Source of the DNA: Methylopila jiangsuensis
Lineage (GTDB): Bacteria > Pseudomonadota > Alphaproteobacteria > Rhizobiales > Methylopilaceae
Length of the DNA stretch: 64,000 nucleotides
Direction of reading: 5' to 3'
Assembly (NCBI RefSeq): GCF_027922305.1
Contig: NZ_BSFK01000007.1
Coordinates: 124,001 to 188,000 of the forward strand
Shown here: one piece after another, positions 9,847 to 21,081 of the stretch
How positions within the stretch are numbered: position 1 is the stretch's first letter
Layout of the letters: each line of letters begins with the position of its first letter
The notes under the pieces: generated by a model
Databases searched by the model: none
What the model saw: the letters and a program-made list of their open reading frames with translations, nothing else
What the model was told of the DNA's origin: nothing
Program-made: the position numbers and the translations under genes

Positions 9847-11928
9847 ATGACCAAGATCATCGTCGACGGCGCCGAGGTCGACGTCCCGGCCGAGTACACC
9901 ATCCTGCAGGCCTGCGAGGCGGCGGGGGCCGAGATTCCGCGCTTCTGCTACCATGAGCGGCTGTCGATCGCCGGCAACTGCCGCATGTGCCTCGTCGAGG
10001 TGAAGGGCGGGCCGCCCAAGCCGGTGGCCTCCTGCGCCATGGGCGTGCGCGACCTGCGCCCCGGGCCGAACGGCGAGCCGCCGGTGGTCTCCACCCGCTC
10101 GCCCATGGTGAAGAAGGCGCGCGAGGGGGTGATGGAGTTCCTGCTCATCAACCACCCGCTGGATTGCCCGATCTGCGACCAGGGCGGCGAGTGCGACCTG
10201 CAGGACCAGGCCATGGCCTACGGCGTCTCGGGCTCGCGCTTCCACGAGAACAAGCGCGCGGTCGAGGACAAGCACATCGGGCCGCTGGTCAAGACGACCA
10301 TGACCCGCTGCATCCACTGCACCCGCTGCGTGCGTTTCGTGACCGAGGTCACCGGCGTCGCCGAGCTCGGCGCCATCGGCCGCGGCGAGGACATGGAGAT
10401 CACCACCTATCTGGAATCCGCGCTGTCGTCGGAGCTGCAGGGCAACGTCATCGACCTGTGCCCGGTGGGCGCGCTGACCTCGAAGCCTTACGCCTTCCAG
10501 GCCCGGCCGTGGGAGCTGTCGAAGACCGAGTCCATCGACGTCATGGACGCGCTCGGCTCCGCCATCCGGGTGGACGCCCGCGGGCGCGAGGTGATGCGCA
10601 TCCTGCCGCGCGTCAACGACGAGGTGAACGAGGAGTGGATCTCGGACAAGACCCGCTTCGTGTGGGACGGCCTGCGCGCCCAGCGGCTGGACCGGCCCTA
10701 CGTGCGTGAAGGCGGCCGCCTGCGCCCGGCGTCGTGGCCCGAAGCGCTGGCGAAGGTCGCGGAGAAGATCAAGACGACCGACAAGGCCCGCATCGGCGCC
10801 ATCGTCGGCGATCTCGCCGCGGCCGAGGAGATGTTCGCGCTGAAGGATCTGCTGAGCCGTCTCGGCGTCGCGAACATCGACGCCCGCCAGGACGGCGCCG
10901 CGATCGATCCGGCCGCGGGCCGCGCAAGCTACCTGTTCAATCCGGGGATCGCCGGCGTCGACGAGGCGGACGCGATCCTGATCGTGGGCTCCAACCCGCG
11001 GCTCGAGGCGCCGGTGCTGAACGCCCGCATCCGCCGGGCGTGGCGCCAGCGCGGCGTGCGCGTGGGGCTGATCGGCGAGCGCGCCGACCTCACCTATGGC
11101 GCGGAGCACATCGGCGCCGGGACCGACAGCCTGATCGAGCTGGTGGAGGGCAAGCACTCCTTCGCCCGGGTTCTCGCGGGGGCCAGCCGGCCGCTGATCC
11201 TGATCGGCGCCGGCGCGCTGGCACGTCCCGACGGCGCGGCGGTGCTGTCCGCCGCCGCGAGGCTGGCGCAGGGCGTCGAGGCTCGGGCCGAGGGCTGGAA
11301 CGGCCTCGCGGTGCTGCACGCCGCGGCCTCCCGCGTGGGCGCGCTCGACCTCGGGCTGGTTCCGGGGGAGGGGGCGAAGACCGCGGCCGAGATGGCGGCG
11401 CCCGGCGGGCTCGACGTGGCCATCCTGCTCGGCGCGGATGAGATCGAGGTCGCGCCCGGCGCCTTCGTGGTCTACCTCGGCAGCCATGGCGACCGCGGCG
11501 CGCACCGCGCCGACGTCATCCTGCCGGGCGCGGCCTACACCGAGAAGTCCGGCCTCTACGTCAACACCGAAGGCCGGGTGCAGGTGGCGAACCGCGCCAC
11601 CTTCCCGCCCGGCGAGGCGCGGGAGGACTGGGCCATCCTGCGCGCCCTGTCCGACCAGGTCGGCGCGCGTCTTCCTTACGACTCGCTGGCGCAGCTGCGC
11701 GCGGCGCTGGTCGCGGCCCATCCGCATTTCGGCGCGGTGGACGCGGTCGCCGCCGGCGACCCGGCGGACCTCTCGCGTCTGGCGCAAGCCGGCGGCGCGC
11801 TCTCGGGCGACGTGTTCCTGAACGCCGTGTCTGACTTCCATCTGACGAACCCGATCGCCCGCGCCTCGGCCATCATGGCCGAGATGAGCGCGCTCCGGCA
11901 GGGGTCGCTGGCGGAGGCCGCGGAGTGA
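9847..11928 (+). CDS. nuoG: NADH-quinone oxidoreductase subunit G (75 kDa)
   Basis: 693 residues. It carries three clusters of the electron chain: the plant-ferredoxin-like [2Fe-2S] N1b (Cys34, Cys45, Cys48, Cys63), N5 with a His-containing site ([16 protein letters not shown]), and N4 (RCIHCTRC with a distal Cys in DLCPVGAL). The remainder is a degenerate molybdopterin-oxidoreductase-like domain with no sign of cofactor use. The length suits alphaproteobacterial and mitochondrial subunits; E. coli NuoG is longer. A family A repeat follows. Confidence 0.96.
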   Translation: MTKIIVDGAEVDVPAEYTILQACEAAGAEIPRFCYHERLSIAGNCRMCLVEVKGGPPKPVASCAMGVRDLRPGPNGEPPVVSTRSPMVKKAREGVMEFLLINHPLDCPICDQGGECDLQDQAMAYGVSGSRFHENKRAVEDKHIGPLVKTTMTRCIHCTRCVRFVTEVTGVAELGAIGRGEDMEITTYLESALSSELQGNVIDLCPVGALTSKPYAFQARPWELSKTESIDVMDALGSAIRVDARGREVMRILPRVNDEVNEEWISDKTRFVWDGLRAQRLDRPYVREGGRLRPASWPEALAKVAEKIKTTDKARIGAIVGDLAAAEEMFALKDLLSRLGVANIDARQDGAAIDPAAGRASYLFNPGIAGVDEADAILIVGSNPRLEAPVLNARIRRAWRQRGVRVGLIGERADLTYGAEHIGAGTDSLIELVEGKHSFARVLAGASRPLILIGAGALARPDGAAVLSAAARLAQGVEARAEGWNGLAVLHAAASRVGALDLGLVPGEGAKTAAEMAAPGGLDVAILLGADEIEVAPGAFVVYLGSHGDRGAHRADVILPGAAYTEKSGLYVNTEGRVQVANRATFPPGEAREDWAILRALSDQVGARLPYDSLAQLRAALVAAHPHFGAVDAVAAGDPADLSRLAQAGGALSGDVFLNAVSDFHLTNPIARASAIMAEMSALRQGSLAEAAE

Positions 11929-11950
11929 TGAATGTGCGAGCAAGCTCGTC

Positions 11951-12041
11951 CGTCATGCCCGCGAATGCGGGCATCCACGACTTTCGTGGCGCGGCGGTCG
12001 ACGTCCAAGTCGTGGATGCCCGGCATGCGCCGGGCATGACG
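11951..12041. repeat. Family A palindromic repeat, copy 3 (nuoG-nuoH gap)
   Basis: Outer arms CGTCATG / CATGACG; left mini-hairpin CCCGC gaat GCGGG; inner arms CATCCACGACTT / AAGTCGTGGATG (perfect); right mini-hairpin CCCGGC atgc GCCGGG. This is the most regular copy in the window. Confidence 0.88.
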
Positions 12042-12076
12042 GCGCGTGTCGCAGCGGCTGAGTGAGGGCGGATAAC

Positions 12077-13084
12077 GTGGAAACCCTTCTCCAGGTGCTG
12101 CTGATCCTCGCCCAGAGCCTCGCGCTGCTGGTCGCGCTGCTGGTGTTCATCGCCTACATCCTGCTGGCCGACCGCAAGGTCTGGGCGGCGGTGCAGCTTC
12201 GGCGCGGTCCGAACGTGGTCGGGCCGTTCGGCCTGTTCCAGTCCTTCGCCGACCTGCTCAAGTTCGTGCTGAAGGAGCCGGTGGTCCCGTCCAGCTCCAA
12301 CAAGGGCGTGTTCCTGCTGGCGCCGCTGGTCACCTGCTTCCTGGCGCTCGGCGCCTGGGCGGTGATCCCGCTTGCGGACGGCTGGGTCATCGCCGACCTG
12401 AACGTGGGCATCCTCTACGTGTTCGCGATCTCCTCGCTCGGCGTCTACGGCGTCATCATGGGCGGCTGGTCGTCGAACTCGAAATACCCGTTCCTGGGCG
12501 CGCTGCGCTCGGCGGCGCAGATGGTGTCCTACGAGGTCTCGATCGGCTTCGTGATCATCTGCGTGCTGCTCTGCGTCGGCTCGCTGAACCTGTCGGACAT
12601 CGTGCGGGCTCAGGACACCGCCGCCGGCGTGTTCGGCTGGTACTGGCTGCCGCTGTTCCCGATGTTCGTGGTGTTCTTCATCTCCGCGCTCGCCGAGACC
12701 AACCGGCCGCCGTTCGACCTGCCCGAGGCGGAGTCGGAGCTGGTCGCCGGCTTCATGACCGAATACGGCTCCACGCCCTACCTGCTGTTCATGCTGGGCG
12801 AGTACGTGGCGATCATGTCCATGTGCGCGCTGACCACGATCCTGTTCCTCGGCGGCTGGCTGTCGCCGATCCCGTTCGCGCCATTCACCTGGATTCCGGG
12901 CGTGATCTGGTTCGTGGGCAAGATGTGCCTGGTGTTCTTCATGTTCGCCATGGTGAAGGCCTTCGTGCCCCGCTACCGCTACGACCAGCTCATGCGGCTC
13001 GGCTGGAAGGTGTTCCTGCCGATCTCGCTCGCCATGGTGGTGATCGTGGCCGGCGTGCTGCAGTTCACGGGCTGGGCGCCGTGA
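12077..13084 (+). CDS. nuoH: NADH-quinone oxidoreductase subunit H (membrane, quinone channel)
   Basis: 335 residues with about eight membrane helices; it links the peripheral and membrane arms. Conserved loops are visible: [23 protein letters not shown] after helix 1 and the acidic [20 protein letters not shown] loop near the quinone channel. I prefer the GTG at 12077, with GAGGG seen 8-12 bases upstream, because it puts the first helix at the usual distance. The in-frame GTG at 12062 would add five residues. Its stop overlaps the next small gene. Confidence 0.94.
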   Translation: METLLQVLLILAQSLALLVALLVFIAYILLADRKVWAAVQLRRGPNVVGPFGLFQSFADLLKFVLKEPVVPSSSNKGVFLLAPLVTCFLALGAWAVIPLADGWVIADLNVGILYVFAISSLGVYGVIMGGWSSNSKYPFLGALRSAAQMVSYEVSIGFVIICVLLCVGSLNLSDIVRAQDTAAGVFGWYWLPLFPMFVVFFISALAETNRPPFDLPEAESELVAGFMTEYGSTPYLLFMLGEYVAIMSMCALTTILFLGGWLSPIPFAPFTWIPGVIWFVGKMCLVFFMFAMVKAFVPRYRYDQLMRLGWKVFLPISLAMVVIVAGVLQFTGWAP

Positions 13085-13314
13085 GCTTCAGCGCCCTCGG
13101 CGCGCTTGCGGGCGCGGTCGCGGGCGCGGTTCTCGGGTGGATCGGGGCGCGGGTGATCAACGCGGGCCTCGATGCGCAGATCGGACGGGCGTCTCCCGAG
13201 GACGCCGCGAAATTCACGACGATCCGCCGGCTCGCCGGTCCGATCGTCATCGCCACCACGATCGTGGAGATCGCGATCGTCGGCTATGTGGCCGTGGAAT
13301 TGCTCGCGGGCTGA
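13081..13314 (+). CDS. Small two-helix membrane protein between nuoH and nuoI, function unknown
   Basis: 77 residues from a GTG that overlaps the nuoH stop by four bases (GTGA), so translation is probably coupled. Two hydrophobic segments are visible: residues about 3-24, rich in Ala/Gly with a glycine-zipper look, and about 51-75. A short soluble loop ([20 protein letters not shown]) lies between them. I recognise no family. Codon use matches the neighbours, and the overlap plus uninterrupted frame argue that it is a real gene. It could be an accessory or assembly protein of complex I, but that rests on position only. Confidence 0.65.
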   Translation: MSFSALGALAGAVAGAVLGWIGARVINAGLDAQIGRASPEDAAKFTTIRRLAGPIVIATTIVEIAIVGYVAVELLAG

Positions 13315-13344
13315 GACGCCCGCATGAGGAGACGAGGGTTGGAG

Positions 13345-13833
13345 ATGCGGCTCGACCAAGCGGCCCGCTCGCTGTTCCTGAAGGAGTTCGTGTCGGCGTT
13401 TTTTCTGTCGATGCGCTACTTCTTCCGGCCCAAGGCGACCATCAACTACCCCTTCGAGAAGGGCGCCATCAGCCCGCGCTTCCGGGGGGAGCACGCCCTG
13501 CGCCGCTACCCCAACGGCGAGGAGCGCTGCATCGCGTGCAAGCTGTGCGAGGCCATCTGCCCGGCGCAGGCCATCACCATCGAGGCCGGCCCGCGCCGCA
13601 ACGACGGCACGCGGCGCACGACCCGTTACGACATCGACATGGTGAAGTGCATCTATTGCGGCTTCTGCCAGGAGGCCTGTCCCGTGGACGCCATCGTCGA
13701 GGGGCCGAACTTCGAGTTCGCCACCGAGACCCGCGAGGAGCTCTATTACGACAAGGAGCGCCTGCTCGCGAACGGCGACCGCTGGGAGCGGGAGATCGCC
13801 CGCCGCATCGCGCTCGACGCGCCGTACCGGTGA
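13345..13833 (+). CDS. nuoI: NADH-quinone oxidoreductase subunit I (23 kDa, clusters N6a/N6b)
   Basis: 162 residues with two classical [4Fe-4S] ferredoxin motifs: Cys62/65/68/72 and Cys102/105/108/112. An amphipathic N-terminal helix anchors it to the membrane arm. ATG 13345 is preferred over the in-frame ATG 13324 because GAGGG ends six bases before it and the protein then begins [15 protein letters not shown], like relatives. A family B repeat follows before nuoJ. Confidence 0.95.
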   Translation: MRLDQAARSLFLKEFVSAFFLSMRYFFRPKATINYPFEKGAISPRFRGEHALRRYPNGEERCIACKLCEAICPAQAITIEAGPRRNDGTRRTTRYDIDMVKCIYCGFCQEACPVDAIVEGPNFEFATETREELYYDKERLLANGDRWEREIARRIALDAPYR

Positions 13834-13881
13834 GGGCCGTGATGACGACAGTCTCGGCGCGCCGGCGACAGGCGCCACGGT

Positions 13882-14009
13882 CACCTCTCCCCGGCGGGGA
13901 GAGGTCGCGAGGCGTCAGCCTCGCGGGTGAGGGGGCTTCGGTCCGCTTCGCCCGCAGCCTCCCCCTCACCCGGCGCTTCGCGCCGACCTCTCCCCGCCGG
14001 GGAGAGGTG
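13882..14009. repeat. Family B palindromic repeat, copy 2 (nuoI-nuoJ gap)
   Basis: Same architecture as the copy at 7363: outer arms CACCTCTCCCC / GGGGAGAGGTG; inner arms GGGTGAGGGGG / CCCCCTCACCC; loop starting CTTCGGTC. The side hairpins differ from copy 1 but remain paired (GCGAGGC gtca GCCTCGC on the left, GGCGC ttc GCGCC on the right). Confidence 0.82.
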
Positions 14010-14059
14010 AAGGGCCAGCGTTTCGCCGGCGCCGACCTTCCGCGCAAGGACCTTCGCGC

Positions 14060-14689
14060 ATGAGCTTCGCCGCCCTGTTCTTCTATCTCTTCGCCACCGT
14101 CACCGTGGCCTCCGCCTTCATGGTGATCGCGGCCAAGAACCCCGTGCATTCGGTGCTGTTCCTGATCCTCGCCTTCGTGAACGCGGCCGGCCTGTTCGTG
14201 CTGATGGGCGCCGAGTTCCTGGCGATGATCCTGGTGGTCGTCTACGTGGGCGCGGTCGCGGTGCTGTTCATGTTCGTCACCATGATGCTCGACGTGGATT
14301 TCGCGGAGTTGCGCGACGGCTTCCTGCAGTATCTGCCGGTGGGCGCGCTGGTCGGCGCCATCGTTCTGGTGGAACTGGTGCTGGTGGTGGGAACCTGGAG
14401 CTTCGGCGGGGCTCAGAGCACGGTCACGCCGTCCGCGCCGATCCCCGCCGACGTCACCAACGCGGAAGCGCTCGGCCGCGTGCTCTACACCGAGCACCTG
14501 CTGCTATTCCAGGCGGCCGGCCTCGTGCTGCTCACCGCCATGATCGGCGCCATCGTGCTGACGCTGCGCGAGCGCCGCGCCGGCGTGAAGCGCCAGGACA
14601 TCTCGGCCCAGGTCGCCCGCGGCCCCGCCACCGCCATCGAGGTGGTGAAGGCGCGTCCGGGCGAGGGCCTTTCGGAGGGGACGGTCTGA
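14060..14689 (+). CDS. nuoJ: NADH-quinone oxidoreductase subunit J
   Basis: 209 residues with five hydrophobic helices in the first ~175 residues; this is the ND6-like subunit whose helix 3 takes part in conformational coupling. [21 protein letters not shown] is the conserved helix 3 region with its Gly. The last ~30 residues are hydrophilic. It is followed two bases later by nuoK. Confidence 0.95.
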   Translation: MSFAALFFYLFATVTVASAFMVIAAKNPVHSVLFLILAFVNAAGLFVLMGAEFLAMILVVVYVGAVAVLFMFVTMMLDVDFAELRDGFLQYLPVGALVGAIVLVELVLVVGTWSFGGAQSTVTPSAPIPADVTNAEALGRVLYTEHLLLFQAAGLVLLTAMIGAIVLTLRERRAGVKRQDISAQVARGPATAIEVVKARPGEGLSEGTV

Positions 14690-14691
14690 CC

Positions 14692-15000
14692 ATGGACGTC
14701 GGTCTCGGACATTACCTCACGGTCGCCGCCATCCTGTTCACGCTCGGGGTGCTCGGCATCTTCCTGAACCGGAAGAACGTGATCGTCATCCTGATGTCGG
14801 TGGAGCTGATCCTGCTGGCCGTGAACATCAACTTCGTGGCGTTCTCCACCCATATGGGCGACCTGAACGGCCAGGTGTTCGCGCTGTTCGTGCTCACCGT
14901 CGCCGCCGCCGAGGCCGCGATCGGCCTCGCCATCCTCGTGGTCTATTTCCGCAACCGCGGCACGATCGCGGTCGAGGACATCAACCGGATGAAGGGGTGA
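14692..15000 (+). CDS. nuoK: NADH-quinone oxidoreductase subunit K
   Basis: 102 residues and three helices; the ND4L-like proton-channel subunit. Conserved Glu residues in the second and third helices ([14 protein letters not shown] and [11 protein letters not shown]) are present; these are needed for proton transfer in E. coli NuoK. The start ATG 14692 lies two bases past nuoJ. Confidence 0.97.
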   Translation: MDVGLGHYLTVAAILFTLGVLGIFLNRKNVIVILMSVELILLAVNINFVAFSTHMGDLNGQVFALFVLTVAAAEAAIGLAILVVYFRNRGTIAVEDINRMKG

Positions 15001-15025
15001 GGGCTTACGCCCCGACGGACCGCCG

Positions 15026-17131
15026 ATGTACCATCTGATCGTCTTCCTTCCGCTTCTGGGCGCCATCGCCGCCGGCGTCATCGCGCTCGCCGGCGCCCGC
15101 AAGCGCCATCCCGGCGCCGTGGGCCCCGTGGACGCCTTCCACCACGCCCACGACCATGGCGGCCATGGCCATGGCGCGCATCACGACGCCCACGCGCATG
15201 ACGCCCATGGCCACGACGACCACGGCCACCACGACGACCACGGTCACGGCCCGGTCGAACCGCCGGCGCAAGGGTCGCGGCTCGCGGAGCTGATCACCAC
15301 CGGCCTGCTGATGGTCTCGGCGCTGCTGGCGTGGATCGCCTTCATCGACGTGGCCATCTCCGGCAACGCCGCCCATGTGCCGGTGCTGCGCTGGATCACC
15401 TCGGGCGAGCTCGCCATCGACTGGGCGTTCCGGGTCGACACGCTGACCGCCGTCATGCTGGTGGTGGTCACCTCGGTGTCGGCGCTCGTCCACCTCTATT
15501 CCATCGGCTACATGCACGAGGATCCGCATCGGCCGCGGTTCTTCGGCTACCTGTCGCTGTTCACCTTCATGATGCTGATGCTGGTGACGGCGGACAATCT
15601 GGTCCAGCTGTTCTTCGGCTGGGAGGGCGTCGGCCTCGCCAGCTACCTGCTGATCGGCTTCTGGTATCAGAAGCCCTCCGCCAACGCCGCGGCCATCAAG
15701 GCCTTCGTGGTCAACCGCGTCGGCGACTTCGGCTTCCTGCTCGGCATCTTCGCCACCTTCGTGGTGTTCGGCAGCGTTCAGTTCGAAACCATCTTCGCAG
15801 CCGTCCCCGCCGCGGCCGACAAGACCATCCACGTCTTCGGCCACGACTGGCACGCGCTCACCGTGATCGGGCTGCTGCTGTTCATGGGCGCCATGGGCAA
15901 ATCGGCCCAGCTCGGCCTGCACACCTGGCTGCCGGACGCCATGGAGGGCCCGACGCCGGTGTCGGCGCTGATCCACGCCGCCACCATGGTCACCGCCGGC
16001 GTGGTGCTGGTGGCGCGCATGTCGCCGATCTACGAGTTCGCGCCGGACGCGCTCACCGTCATCACCTATGTGGGCGCCACCACGGCGATCTTCGCCGCCA
16101 CCGTCGGCCTGGTGCAGACCGACATCAAGCGCGTCATCGCCTATTCCACCTGCTCGCAGCTCGGCTACATGTTCGTGGCGCTCGGCGTCGGGGCCTATGG
16201 CGTGGCGGTGTTCCACCTGTTCACGCACGCCTTCTTCAAGGCGCTGCTGTTCCTCGGCTCCGGCTCGGTGATCCATGCGATGCACCACGAGCAGGACATG
16301 CGGAACATGGGCGGCCTGCGCCGGCTGATCCCGCTGACCTACTGGATGATGGTGATCGGCACGCTGGCGCTGACCGGCTTCCCGCTGACCGCCGGCTACT
16401 TCTCCAAGGACGCGGTGATCGAGGCGGCCTATGCGGCGCATTCCAGCGCGGGCATGTACGCCTTCGTCCTCACCGTGCTCGCGGCGCTGCTGACCTCGTT
16501 CTACTCGTGGCGCCTAATCTTCCTCACCTTCCACGGCCGTCCGCGCGCCTCGCTCGAGACCATGAGCCACGTGCACGAGAGCCCGCGGGTGATGACGGTG
16601 CCGCTGCTGGTGCTGGCGGTGGGCGCGCTGTTCGCCGGCGCGGTGTTCAAGTCGCGCTTCATCGGCGACAAGCACGACAGCTTCTGGAACGGCGCGCTGT
16701 TCGTGGGCGAGCACAACGAGATCCTGCACCACATGCACGAGGCGCCGGCGTGGGTGATCTGGTCGCCCTTCGTGATGATGGTCCTCGGCTTCGCGACGGC
16801 CTGGTTCTTCTACATCCGCAGCCCCGAGACGCCCGCCCGCCTCGCGGAGCGGCACCGGCTGCTGTACCAGTTCCTGCTCAACAAGTGGTGGTTCGACGAG
16901 CTCTACGACCGGCTGTTCACCCGCCCGGCCAAGTGGCTCGGCCGCTTCCTGTGGAAGACGGGCGACGGCCGGATCATCGACGGCCTCGGGCCGGACGGAG
17001 TCTCGGCGCGGGTGATCGACGTCACCAACCGCGTGGTGAAGCTGCAGACGGGCTACGTCTACCACTACGCCTTCGCGATGCTGATCGGCGTCGCGGCCCT
17101 GTTCACCTGGTTCCTGATGCGGGGTCTGTGA
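15026..17131 (+). CDS. nuoL: NADH-quinone oxidoreductase subunit L with His-rich insert
   Basis: 701 residues, longer than E. coli NuoL (613). It is the distal antiporter-like proton pump, with the long lateral helix at its C-terminus. Core motifs are present: [53 protein letters not shown] and [16 protein letters not shown], including the Glu and Lys residues of the proton path. The oddity is at residues 39-74, between the first and second helices: 17 His and 7 Asp in 36 residues, in repeats such as HDHG and HAHD. This looks like a metal-binding loop. A family A repeat separates it from nuoM. Confidence 0.96.
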   Translation: MYHLIVFLPLLGAIAAGVIALAGARKRHPGAVGPVDAFHHAHDHGGHGHGAHHDAHAHDAHGHDDHGHHDDHGHGPVEPPAQGSRLAELITTGLLMVSALLAWIAFIDVAISGNAAHVPVLRWITSGELAIDWAFRVDTLTAVMLVVVTSVSALVHLYSIGYMHEDPHRPRFFGYLSLFTFMMLMLVTADNLVQLFFGWEGVGLASYLLIGFWYQKPSANAAAIKAFVVNRVGDFGFLLGIFATFVVFGSVQFETIFAAVPAAADKTIHVFGHDWHALTVIGLLLFMGAMGKSAQLGLHTWLPDAMEGPTPVSALIHAATMVTAGVVLVARMSPIYEFAPDALTVITYVGATTAIFAATVGLVQTDIKRVIAYSTCSQLGYMFVALGVGAYGVAVFHLFTHAFFKALLFLGSGSVIHAMHHEQDMRNMGGLRRLIPLTYWMMVIGTLALTGFPLTAGYFSKDAVIEAAYAAHSSAGMYAFVLTVLAALLTSFYSWRLIFLTFHGRPRASLETMSHVHESPRVMTVPLLVLAVGALFAGAVFKSRFIGDKHDSFWNGALFVGEHNEILHHMHEAPAWVIWSPFVMMVLGFATAWFFYIRSPETPARLAERHRLLYQFLLNKWWFDELYDRLFTRPAKWLGRFLWKTGDGRIIDGLGPDGVSARVIDVTNRVVKLQTGYVYHYAFAMLIGVAALFTWFLMRGL

Positions 17132-17166
17132 TGATCGTCGATCTCCAGGTGACGATGGAAACGCCT

Positions 17167-17260
17167 CGTCATGCCCGAGCCTGTCTCGGGCATCCACGAC
17201 TGCCTGTCAGCCGCTCGGCGCTCGAAGTCGTGGATACCCGCGCTGCGCGCGGGCATGACG
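17167..17260. repeat. Family A palindromic repeat, copy 4 (nuoL-nuoM gap)
   Basis: Outer arms CGTCATG / CATGACG; left mini-hairpin CCCGAG cctgt CTCGGG; inner arms CATCCACGACT / AGTCGTGGATA; right mini-hairpin CCCGCGC tgc GCGCGGG. It lies between nuoL and nuoM. Confidence 0.85.
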
Positions 17261-17285
17261 GCCGCGAAGTCGCAGGAACGCCCCA

Positions 17286-18800
17286 ATGACCGGCTGGCCC
17301 ATCCTCTCGCTGCTGACCTTCCTTCCGCTGGTCGGCGTGTTCTTCCTGCTCGTGATCCGCGGGCAGGACGAGGCGAGCCTCGGCAACATGCGCCATGTGG
17401 CGCTGTGGACGACCGTGGTGAACTTCGCCGTCTCTGTGGTGCTGTGGGCGAAGTTTGACCTCGCGCAGCCGGGCTTCCAGTTCATCGAGCAGGCCGAATG
17501 GCTCGGCGGCTCCATCAACTACAAGCTCGGCGTGGACGGCATCTCGGCGCCCTTCGTGGTGCTGACCGCCTTCCTGATGCCGTTCTGCATCCTGGCGTCC
17601 TGGACCACGATCAAGACGCGGGTGCGCGAGTACCTGATCGCGTTCCTCGTGCTCGAGACGCTCATGATCGGCGTGTTCTGCGCGCTCGACATGGTGCTGT
17701 TCTATCTGTTCTTCGAAGCCGGCCTGATCCCGATGTTCCTCATCATCGGCATCTGGGGCGGCCCGCGCCGGGTCTACGCCAGCTTCAAGTTCTTCCTTTA
17801 CACGCTGCTCGGCTCGCTGCTGATGCTGGTGGGCATCCTCGCCATGTACGGGACGGCGGGCACCACCGACATCGTGGCGCTGCTCGCCTACAAGTTCCCG
17901 GCGGACATGCAGTGGTGGCTGTGGCTCGGCTTCTTCGCCTCCTTCGCGGTGAAGATGCCCATGTGGCCGGTGCACACTTGGCTGCCCGACGCCCATGTGG
18001 AGGCGCCGACGGCGGGCTCCGTGATCCTCGCGGGCATCCTGCTGAAGATGGGCGGCTACGGCTTCCTGCGCTTCTCGCTGCCCATGTTCCCGCTGGCGTC
18101 GGAGTATTTCGCGCCGTTCGTGTTCACCCTCTCCGTCGTCGCCATCATCTACACCTCGCTGGTCGCGCTGATGCAGGAGGACATCAAGAAGCTCATCGCC
18201 TACTCGTCGATCGCGCACATGGGCTTCGTGACCATGGGCATCTTCGCGCTCAACGAGCAGGGCGTGCAGGGCGCGGTGTTCCAGATGATCAGCCACGGCG
18301 TGGTCTCGGGCGCGCTGTTCCTGTGCGTGGGCGTGATCTACGACCGGCTGCACACCCGCGAGATCAAGGCCTTCGGCGGCCTCGTGAACCGCATGCCCTG
18401 GTACGCGGCGGCGTTCCTCGTCTTCACCATGGCCAATGTGGGCCTGCCCGGCACCTCCGGCTTCGTGGGCGAGTTCCTGACGCTGATGGGCTCGTTCCGG
18501 GCCAACTCCTGGGTGGCGCTGTTCGCCACCACCGGCGTCATCCTGTCCGCCGGCTACGCGCTCTGGCTCTACCGTCGCGTGGTGCTCGGGCCGCTGGACA
18601 AGCCGGAGCTCGCCGGCATCCCGGACCTGTCGCGCCGGGAGATCGCGCTGCTTGCGCCGCTGCTGGTCCTCACCGTGCTGTTCGGCGTGTGGCCGGCGCC
18701 GGTGATCGACTTCTCCGCCGCCTCCATCGACGGCCTGCTGCAGCAGACCACCGCCGCCATCGAGAGCGCCGGCAAGGCCGCCGCTCTGGCGGGGCAGTGA
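17286..18800 (+). CDS. nuoM: NADH-quinone oxidoreductase subunit M
   Basis: 504 residues, an antiporter-like proton pump with about 14 helices. The conserved Glu in helix 5 ([21 protein letters not shown]) and the Lys in helix 7 ([26 protein letters not shown]) are present, as is the [13 protein letters not shown] stretch. Length and motifs are ordinary for the family. Confidence 0.97.
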   Translation: MTGWPILSLLTFLPLVGVFFLLVIRGQDEASLGNMRHVALWTTVVNFAVSVVLWAKFDLAQPGFQFIEQAEWLGGSINYKLGVDGISAPFVVLTAFLMPFCILASWTTIKTRVREYLIAFLVLETLMIGVFCALDMVLFYLFFEAGLIPMFLIIGIWGGPRRVYASFKFFLYTLLGSLLMLVGILAMYGTAGTTDIVALLAYKFPADMQWWLWLGFFASFAVKMPMWPVHTWLPDAHVEAPTAGSVILAGILLKMGGYGFLRFSLPMFPLASEYFAPFVFTLSVVAIIYTSLVALMQEDIKKLIAYSSIAHMGFVTMGIFALNEQGVQGAVFQMISHGVVSGALFLCVGVIYDRLHTREIKAFGGLVNRMPWYAAAFLVFTMANVGLPGTSGFVGEFLTLMGSFRANSWVALFATTGVILSAGYALWLYRRVVLGPLDKPELAGIPDLSRREIALLAPLLVLTVLFGVWPAPVIDFSAASIDGLLQQTTAAIESAGKAAALAGQ

Positions 18801-18819
18801 ACCTCGGGACGACCTGACC

Positions 18820-20250
18820 ATGGACGCCACCTTGCCTTCCCTCGCGCCGGCGCTTCCCGAGCTGATCCTCGCGGTCGGCGCGCTTGTCCTCGTGCTCGTG
18901 GGCGCGATCCGCGGCGAGCGCGCCACCCCGCTGGTCAACGGCCTCGCGCTCGTGGTTCTGGCGCTCGCCACCGTCGCGGTCACGCTCGCCCCCGCGGAGT
19001 CCACCTTCAACGGCGCCTTCGTGCTGGACGGCTTCGCCCGCTTCATGAAGCTGATCGCCTTCATCGGCGCTTTCGCGGCGCTGCTGCTGTCGTTCGACTA
19101 CATGGAGCGCCTGCGCTTCGCCCGGTTCGAATACGCCATCCTGGTGGTGCTCGCGACGCTCGGCATGGCGCTGATGATCTCGGCCCACGACCTGATCGCG
19201 CTCTATCTCGGCCTCGAGCTGCAGAGCCTCGCGCTCTATGTCATCGCCGCCATCAACCGCGACGACGAGCGCTCCACGGAAGCGGGCCTGAAGTATTTCG
19301 TGCTGGGCGCGCTGTCGTCCGGCATGCTGCTCTACGGCGCGTCGCTGATCTACGGCTCCACCGGCGCGGTGGGCTTCACCGAGATCGCCGCGGCGCTGAA
19401 GGGCGGCGAGGCCTCGCTCGGCCTGATCTTCGGCGTGGTGTTCCTGATCTCCGGCTTCGCCTTCAAGGTCTCGGCGGTGCCGTTCCACATGTGGACGCCG
19501 GACGTCTACGAGGGCGCGCCGACGCCGATCACCGCCTTCTTCGCCTCCGCCACCAAGGTGGCCGCCATGGCCATGTTCGTGCGCGCCGTCGCCGAGGCGC
19601 TGCCGGAGGTGACCTCCGAATGGCGGCAGGTGGTGGTGTTCGTGGCGCTGGCCTCCATGGCGCTCGGCTCCTTCGCCGCCATCGGGCAGAGCAACATCAA
19701 GCGCCTGATGGCCTACTCCTCCATCGGCCACATGGGCTACGCGCTGGTCGGCCTCGCCGCCGGCACGCCCGAGGGCGTGCGGGGCGTCGCGATCTATCTG
19801 GCGATCTATCTCGCCATGACGCTCGGCGCCTTCGCCTGCATCCTGTCCATGCGGGTCGGCGAGCGTTACGTGGAGAACGTGTCGGATCTGGCGGGCCTGT
19901 CGCGCACCAAGCCGGCCATGGCCTTCGTGCTGGCGATGATCCTGTTCTCGCTCGCCGGCATCCCGCCGCTCGCGGGCTTCTTCGCCAAGTTCTACGTGTT
20001 CTACGCGGCGGTGAACGCCGGGCTCTACCCGCTCGCGGTGGCCGGCTTCGTGCTGTCGGTGGTGGGCGCGTTCTACTATCTGCGCCTCGTCAAGATCATC
20101 TATTTCGACGAGCCGACGGTGGAGTTCGCTCCCATGACGCTCGCGGCCAAGGCGGTGCTGACGGTCGCGGGCGGCTTCACGCTGCTCTACTTCGTCTACC
20201 CCGCGCCCCTCACCGCCGCCGCCGGCGCGGCGGCGCAGTCGCTGTTCTAA
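18820..20250 (+). CDS. nuoN: NADH-quinone oxidoreductase subunit N
   Basis: 476 residues, the third antiporter-like pump and the last nuo gene. [17 protein letters not shown] carries the helix 5 Glu; [25 protein letters not shown] carries the helix 7 Lys; [16 protein letters not shown] is conserved. birA begins 31 bases downstream with no terminator between, so the operon likely continues. Confidence 0.97.
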   Translation: MDATLPSLAPALPELILAVGALVLVLVGAIRGERATPLVNGLALVVLALATVAVTLAPAESTFNGAFVLDGFARFMKLIAFIGAFAALLLSFDYMERLRFARFEYAILVVLATLGMALMISAHDLIALYLGLELQSLALYVIAAINRDDERSTEAGLKYFVLGALSSGMLLYGASLIYGSTGAVGFTEIAAALKGGEASLGLIFGVVFLISGFAFKVSAVPFHMWTPDVYEGAPTPITAFFASATKVAAMAMFVRAVAEALPEVTSEWRQVVVFVALASMALGSFAAIGQSNIKRLMAYSSIGHMGYALVGLAAGTPEGVRGVAIYLAIYLAMTLGAFACILSMRVGERYVENVSDLAGLSRTKPAMAFVLAMILFSLAGIPPLAGFFAKFYVFYAAVNAGLYPLAVAGFVLSVVGAFYYLRLVKIIYFDEPTVEFAPMTLAAKAVLTVAGGFTLLYFVYPAPLTAAAGAAAQSLF

Positions 20251-20281
20251 CGCGCGGCGGTTCATTCTGGACGCTGCGGCG

Positions 20282-21073
20282 ATGACCTTCGCTCTCGGCC
20301 CTCACGCCGTCGCCGCCGGCCATGCGCTGCAGGCCTACGACACGGTCGGCTCCACCAACGCCGAGGCGCTCGGGCTCGCGCGCGAGGGGCGGGGGCCGGT
20401 GTGGGTGGTGGCGCGGGCGCAGACGGCGGGGCGGGGGCGACGCGGGCGGGCGTGGTCCACCGGGCGCGGCAATCTGGCGGCGAGCTTCGGCGTGACGCTC
20501 GCCCTGCCGCCCGCGACCGCCGCGACGCTCGGCTTCGTGGCGGGGCTCGCGCTCGAGCAGGCGCTGCGCGCCGCCGCGCCGTCGCTCTCCACCCCCACCA
20601 CCCGGGCGGAGCTGAAATGGCCGAACGACGTGATCGTCGACGGCGCCAAGCTCGCCGGCATCCTGCTGGAGGCCGACGCCTCGGTTCCCGGCTGCATCTC
20701 CGTCGCGGTCGGCATGGGCGTGAACGTGGCGGCGGCGCCCGAGGGCCTGCCCTATCCCGCGGCCTCGCTGGCCGCCCGCGGCGACGCCGTGAGCGCGGAA
20801 CAGCTCTTCGTCGCGTTGACGGACGCCTTCGCCTCGTGGTTCCACATCTGGGACGAGGGACGGGGCTTCCCTGCGCTGCGCAAGGCGTGGATGGCGCGCG
20901 CGGCGGGGGTGGGGCGGCCGGTCCGGGTGGATGCGGGCGGGCGCGTTCTCAGCGGCCTGTTCGAAAAGATCGATGATGAGGGTCGCCTCGTGCTACGAGG
21001 CGAGGATGGAGCGTTCGTCGCGGTGGCGGCGGGCGACGTGCATTTCGGGACCGTGGCCACGGTTCGAGAGTAA
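20282..21073 (+). CDS. birA: Biotin-[acetyl-CoA-carboxylase] ligase
   Basis: 263 residues. It makes biotinyl-AMP and transfers biotin to carrier proteins such as AccB. The adenylate-binding loop GRGRRGRAW and KWPNDVIVDGAKLAGILLEAD are clear. There is no N-terminal helix-turn-helix, so this is the catalytic-only type that does not repress biotin genes. Linkage nuoN-birA-rnj is common in alphaproteobacteria. The stop is followed directly by the ribosome site of rnj. Confidence 0.93.
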   Translation: MTFALGPHAVAAGHALQAYDTVGSTNAEALGLAREGRGPVWVVARAQTAGRGRRGRAWSTGRGNLAASFGVTLALPPATAATLGFVAGLALEQALRAAAPSLSTPTTRAELKWPNDVIVDGAKLAGILLEADASVPGCISVAVGMGVNVAAAPEGLPYPAASLAARGDAVSAEQLFVALTDAFASWFHIWDEGRGFPALRKAWMARAAGVGRPVRVDAGGRVLSGLFEKIDDEGRLVLRGEDGAFVAVAAGDVHFGTVATVRE

Positions 21074-21081
21074 GGGTGCGG

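Noticed and set aside
9787-11943. 718-codon open frame on the minus strand opposite nuoG (and similar long frames at 17169-19064, 18670-20265, 20752-22896)
   Set aside because: The plus-strand genes have complete domain motifs; the minus frames are rich in His, Arg and Ala with no family pattern. They are expected by-products of GC-rich third positions.
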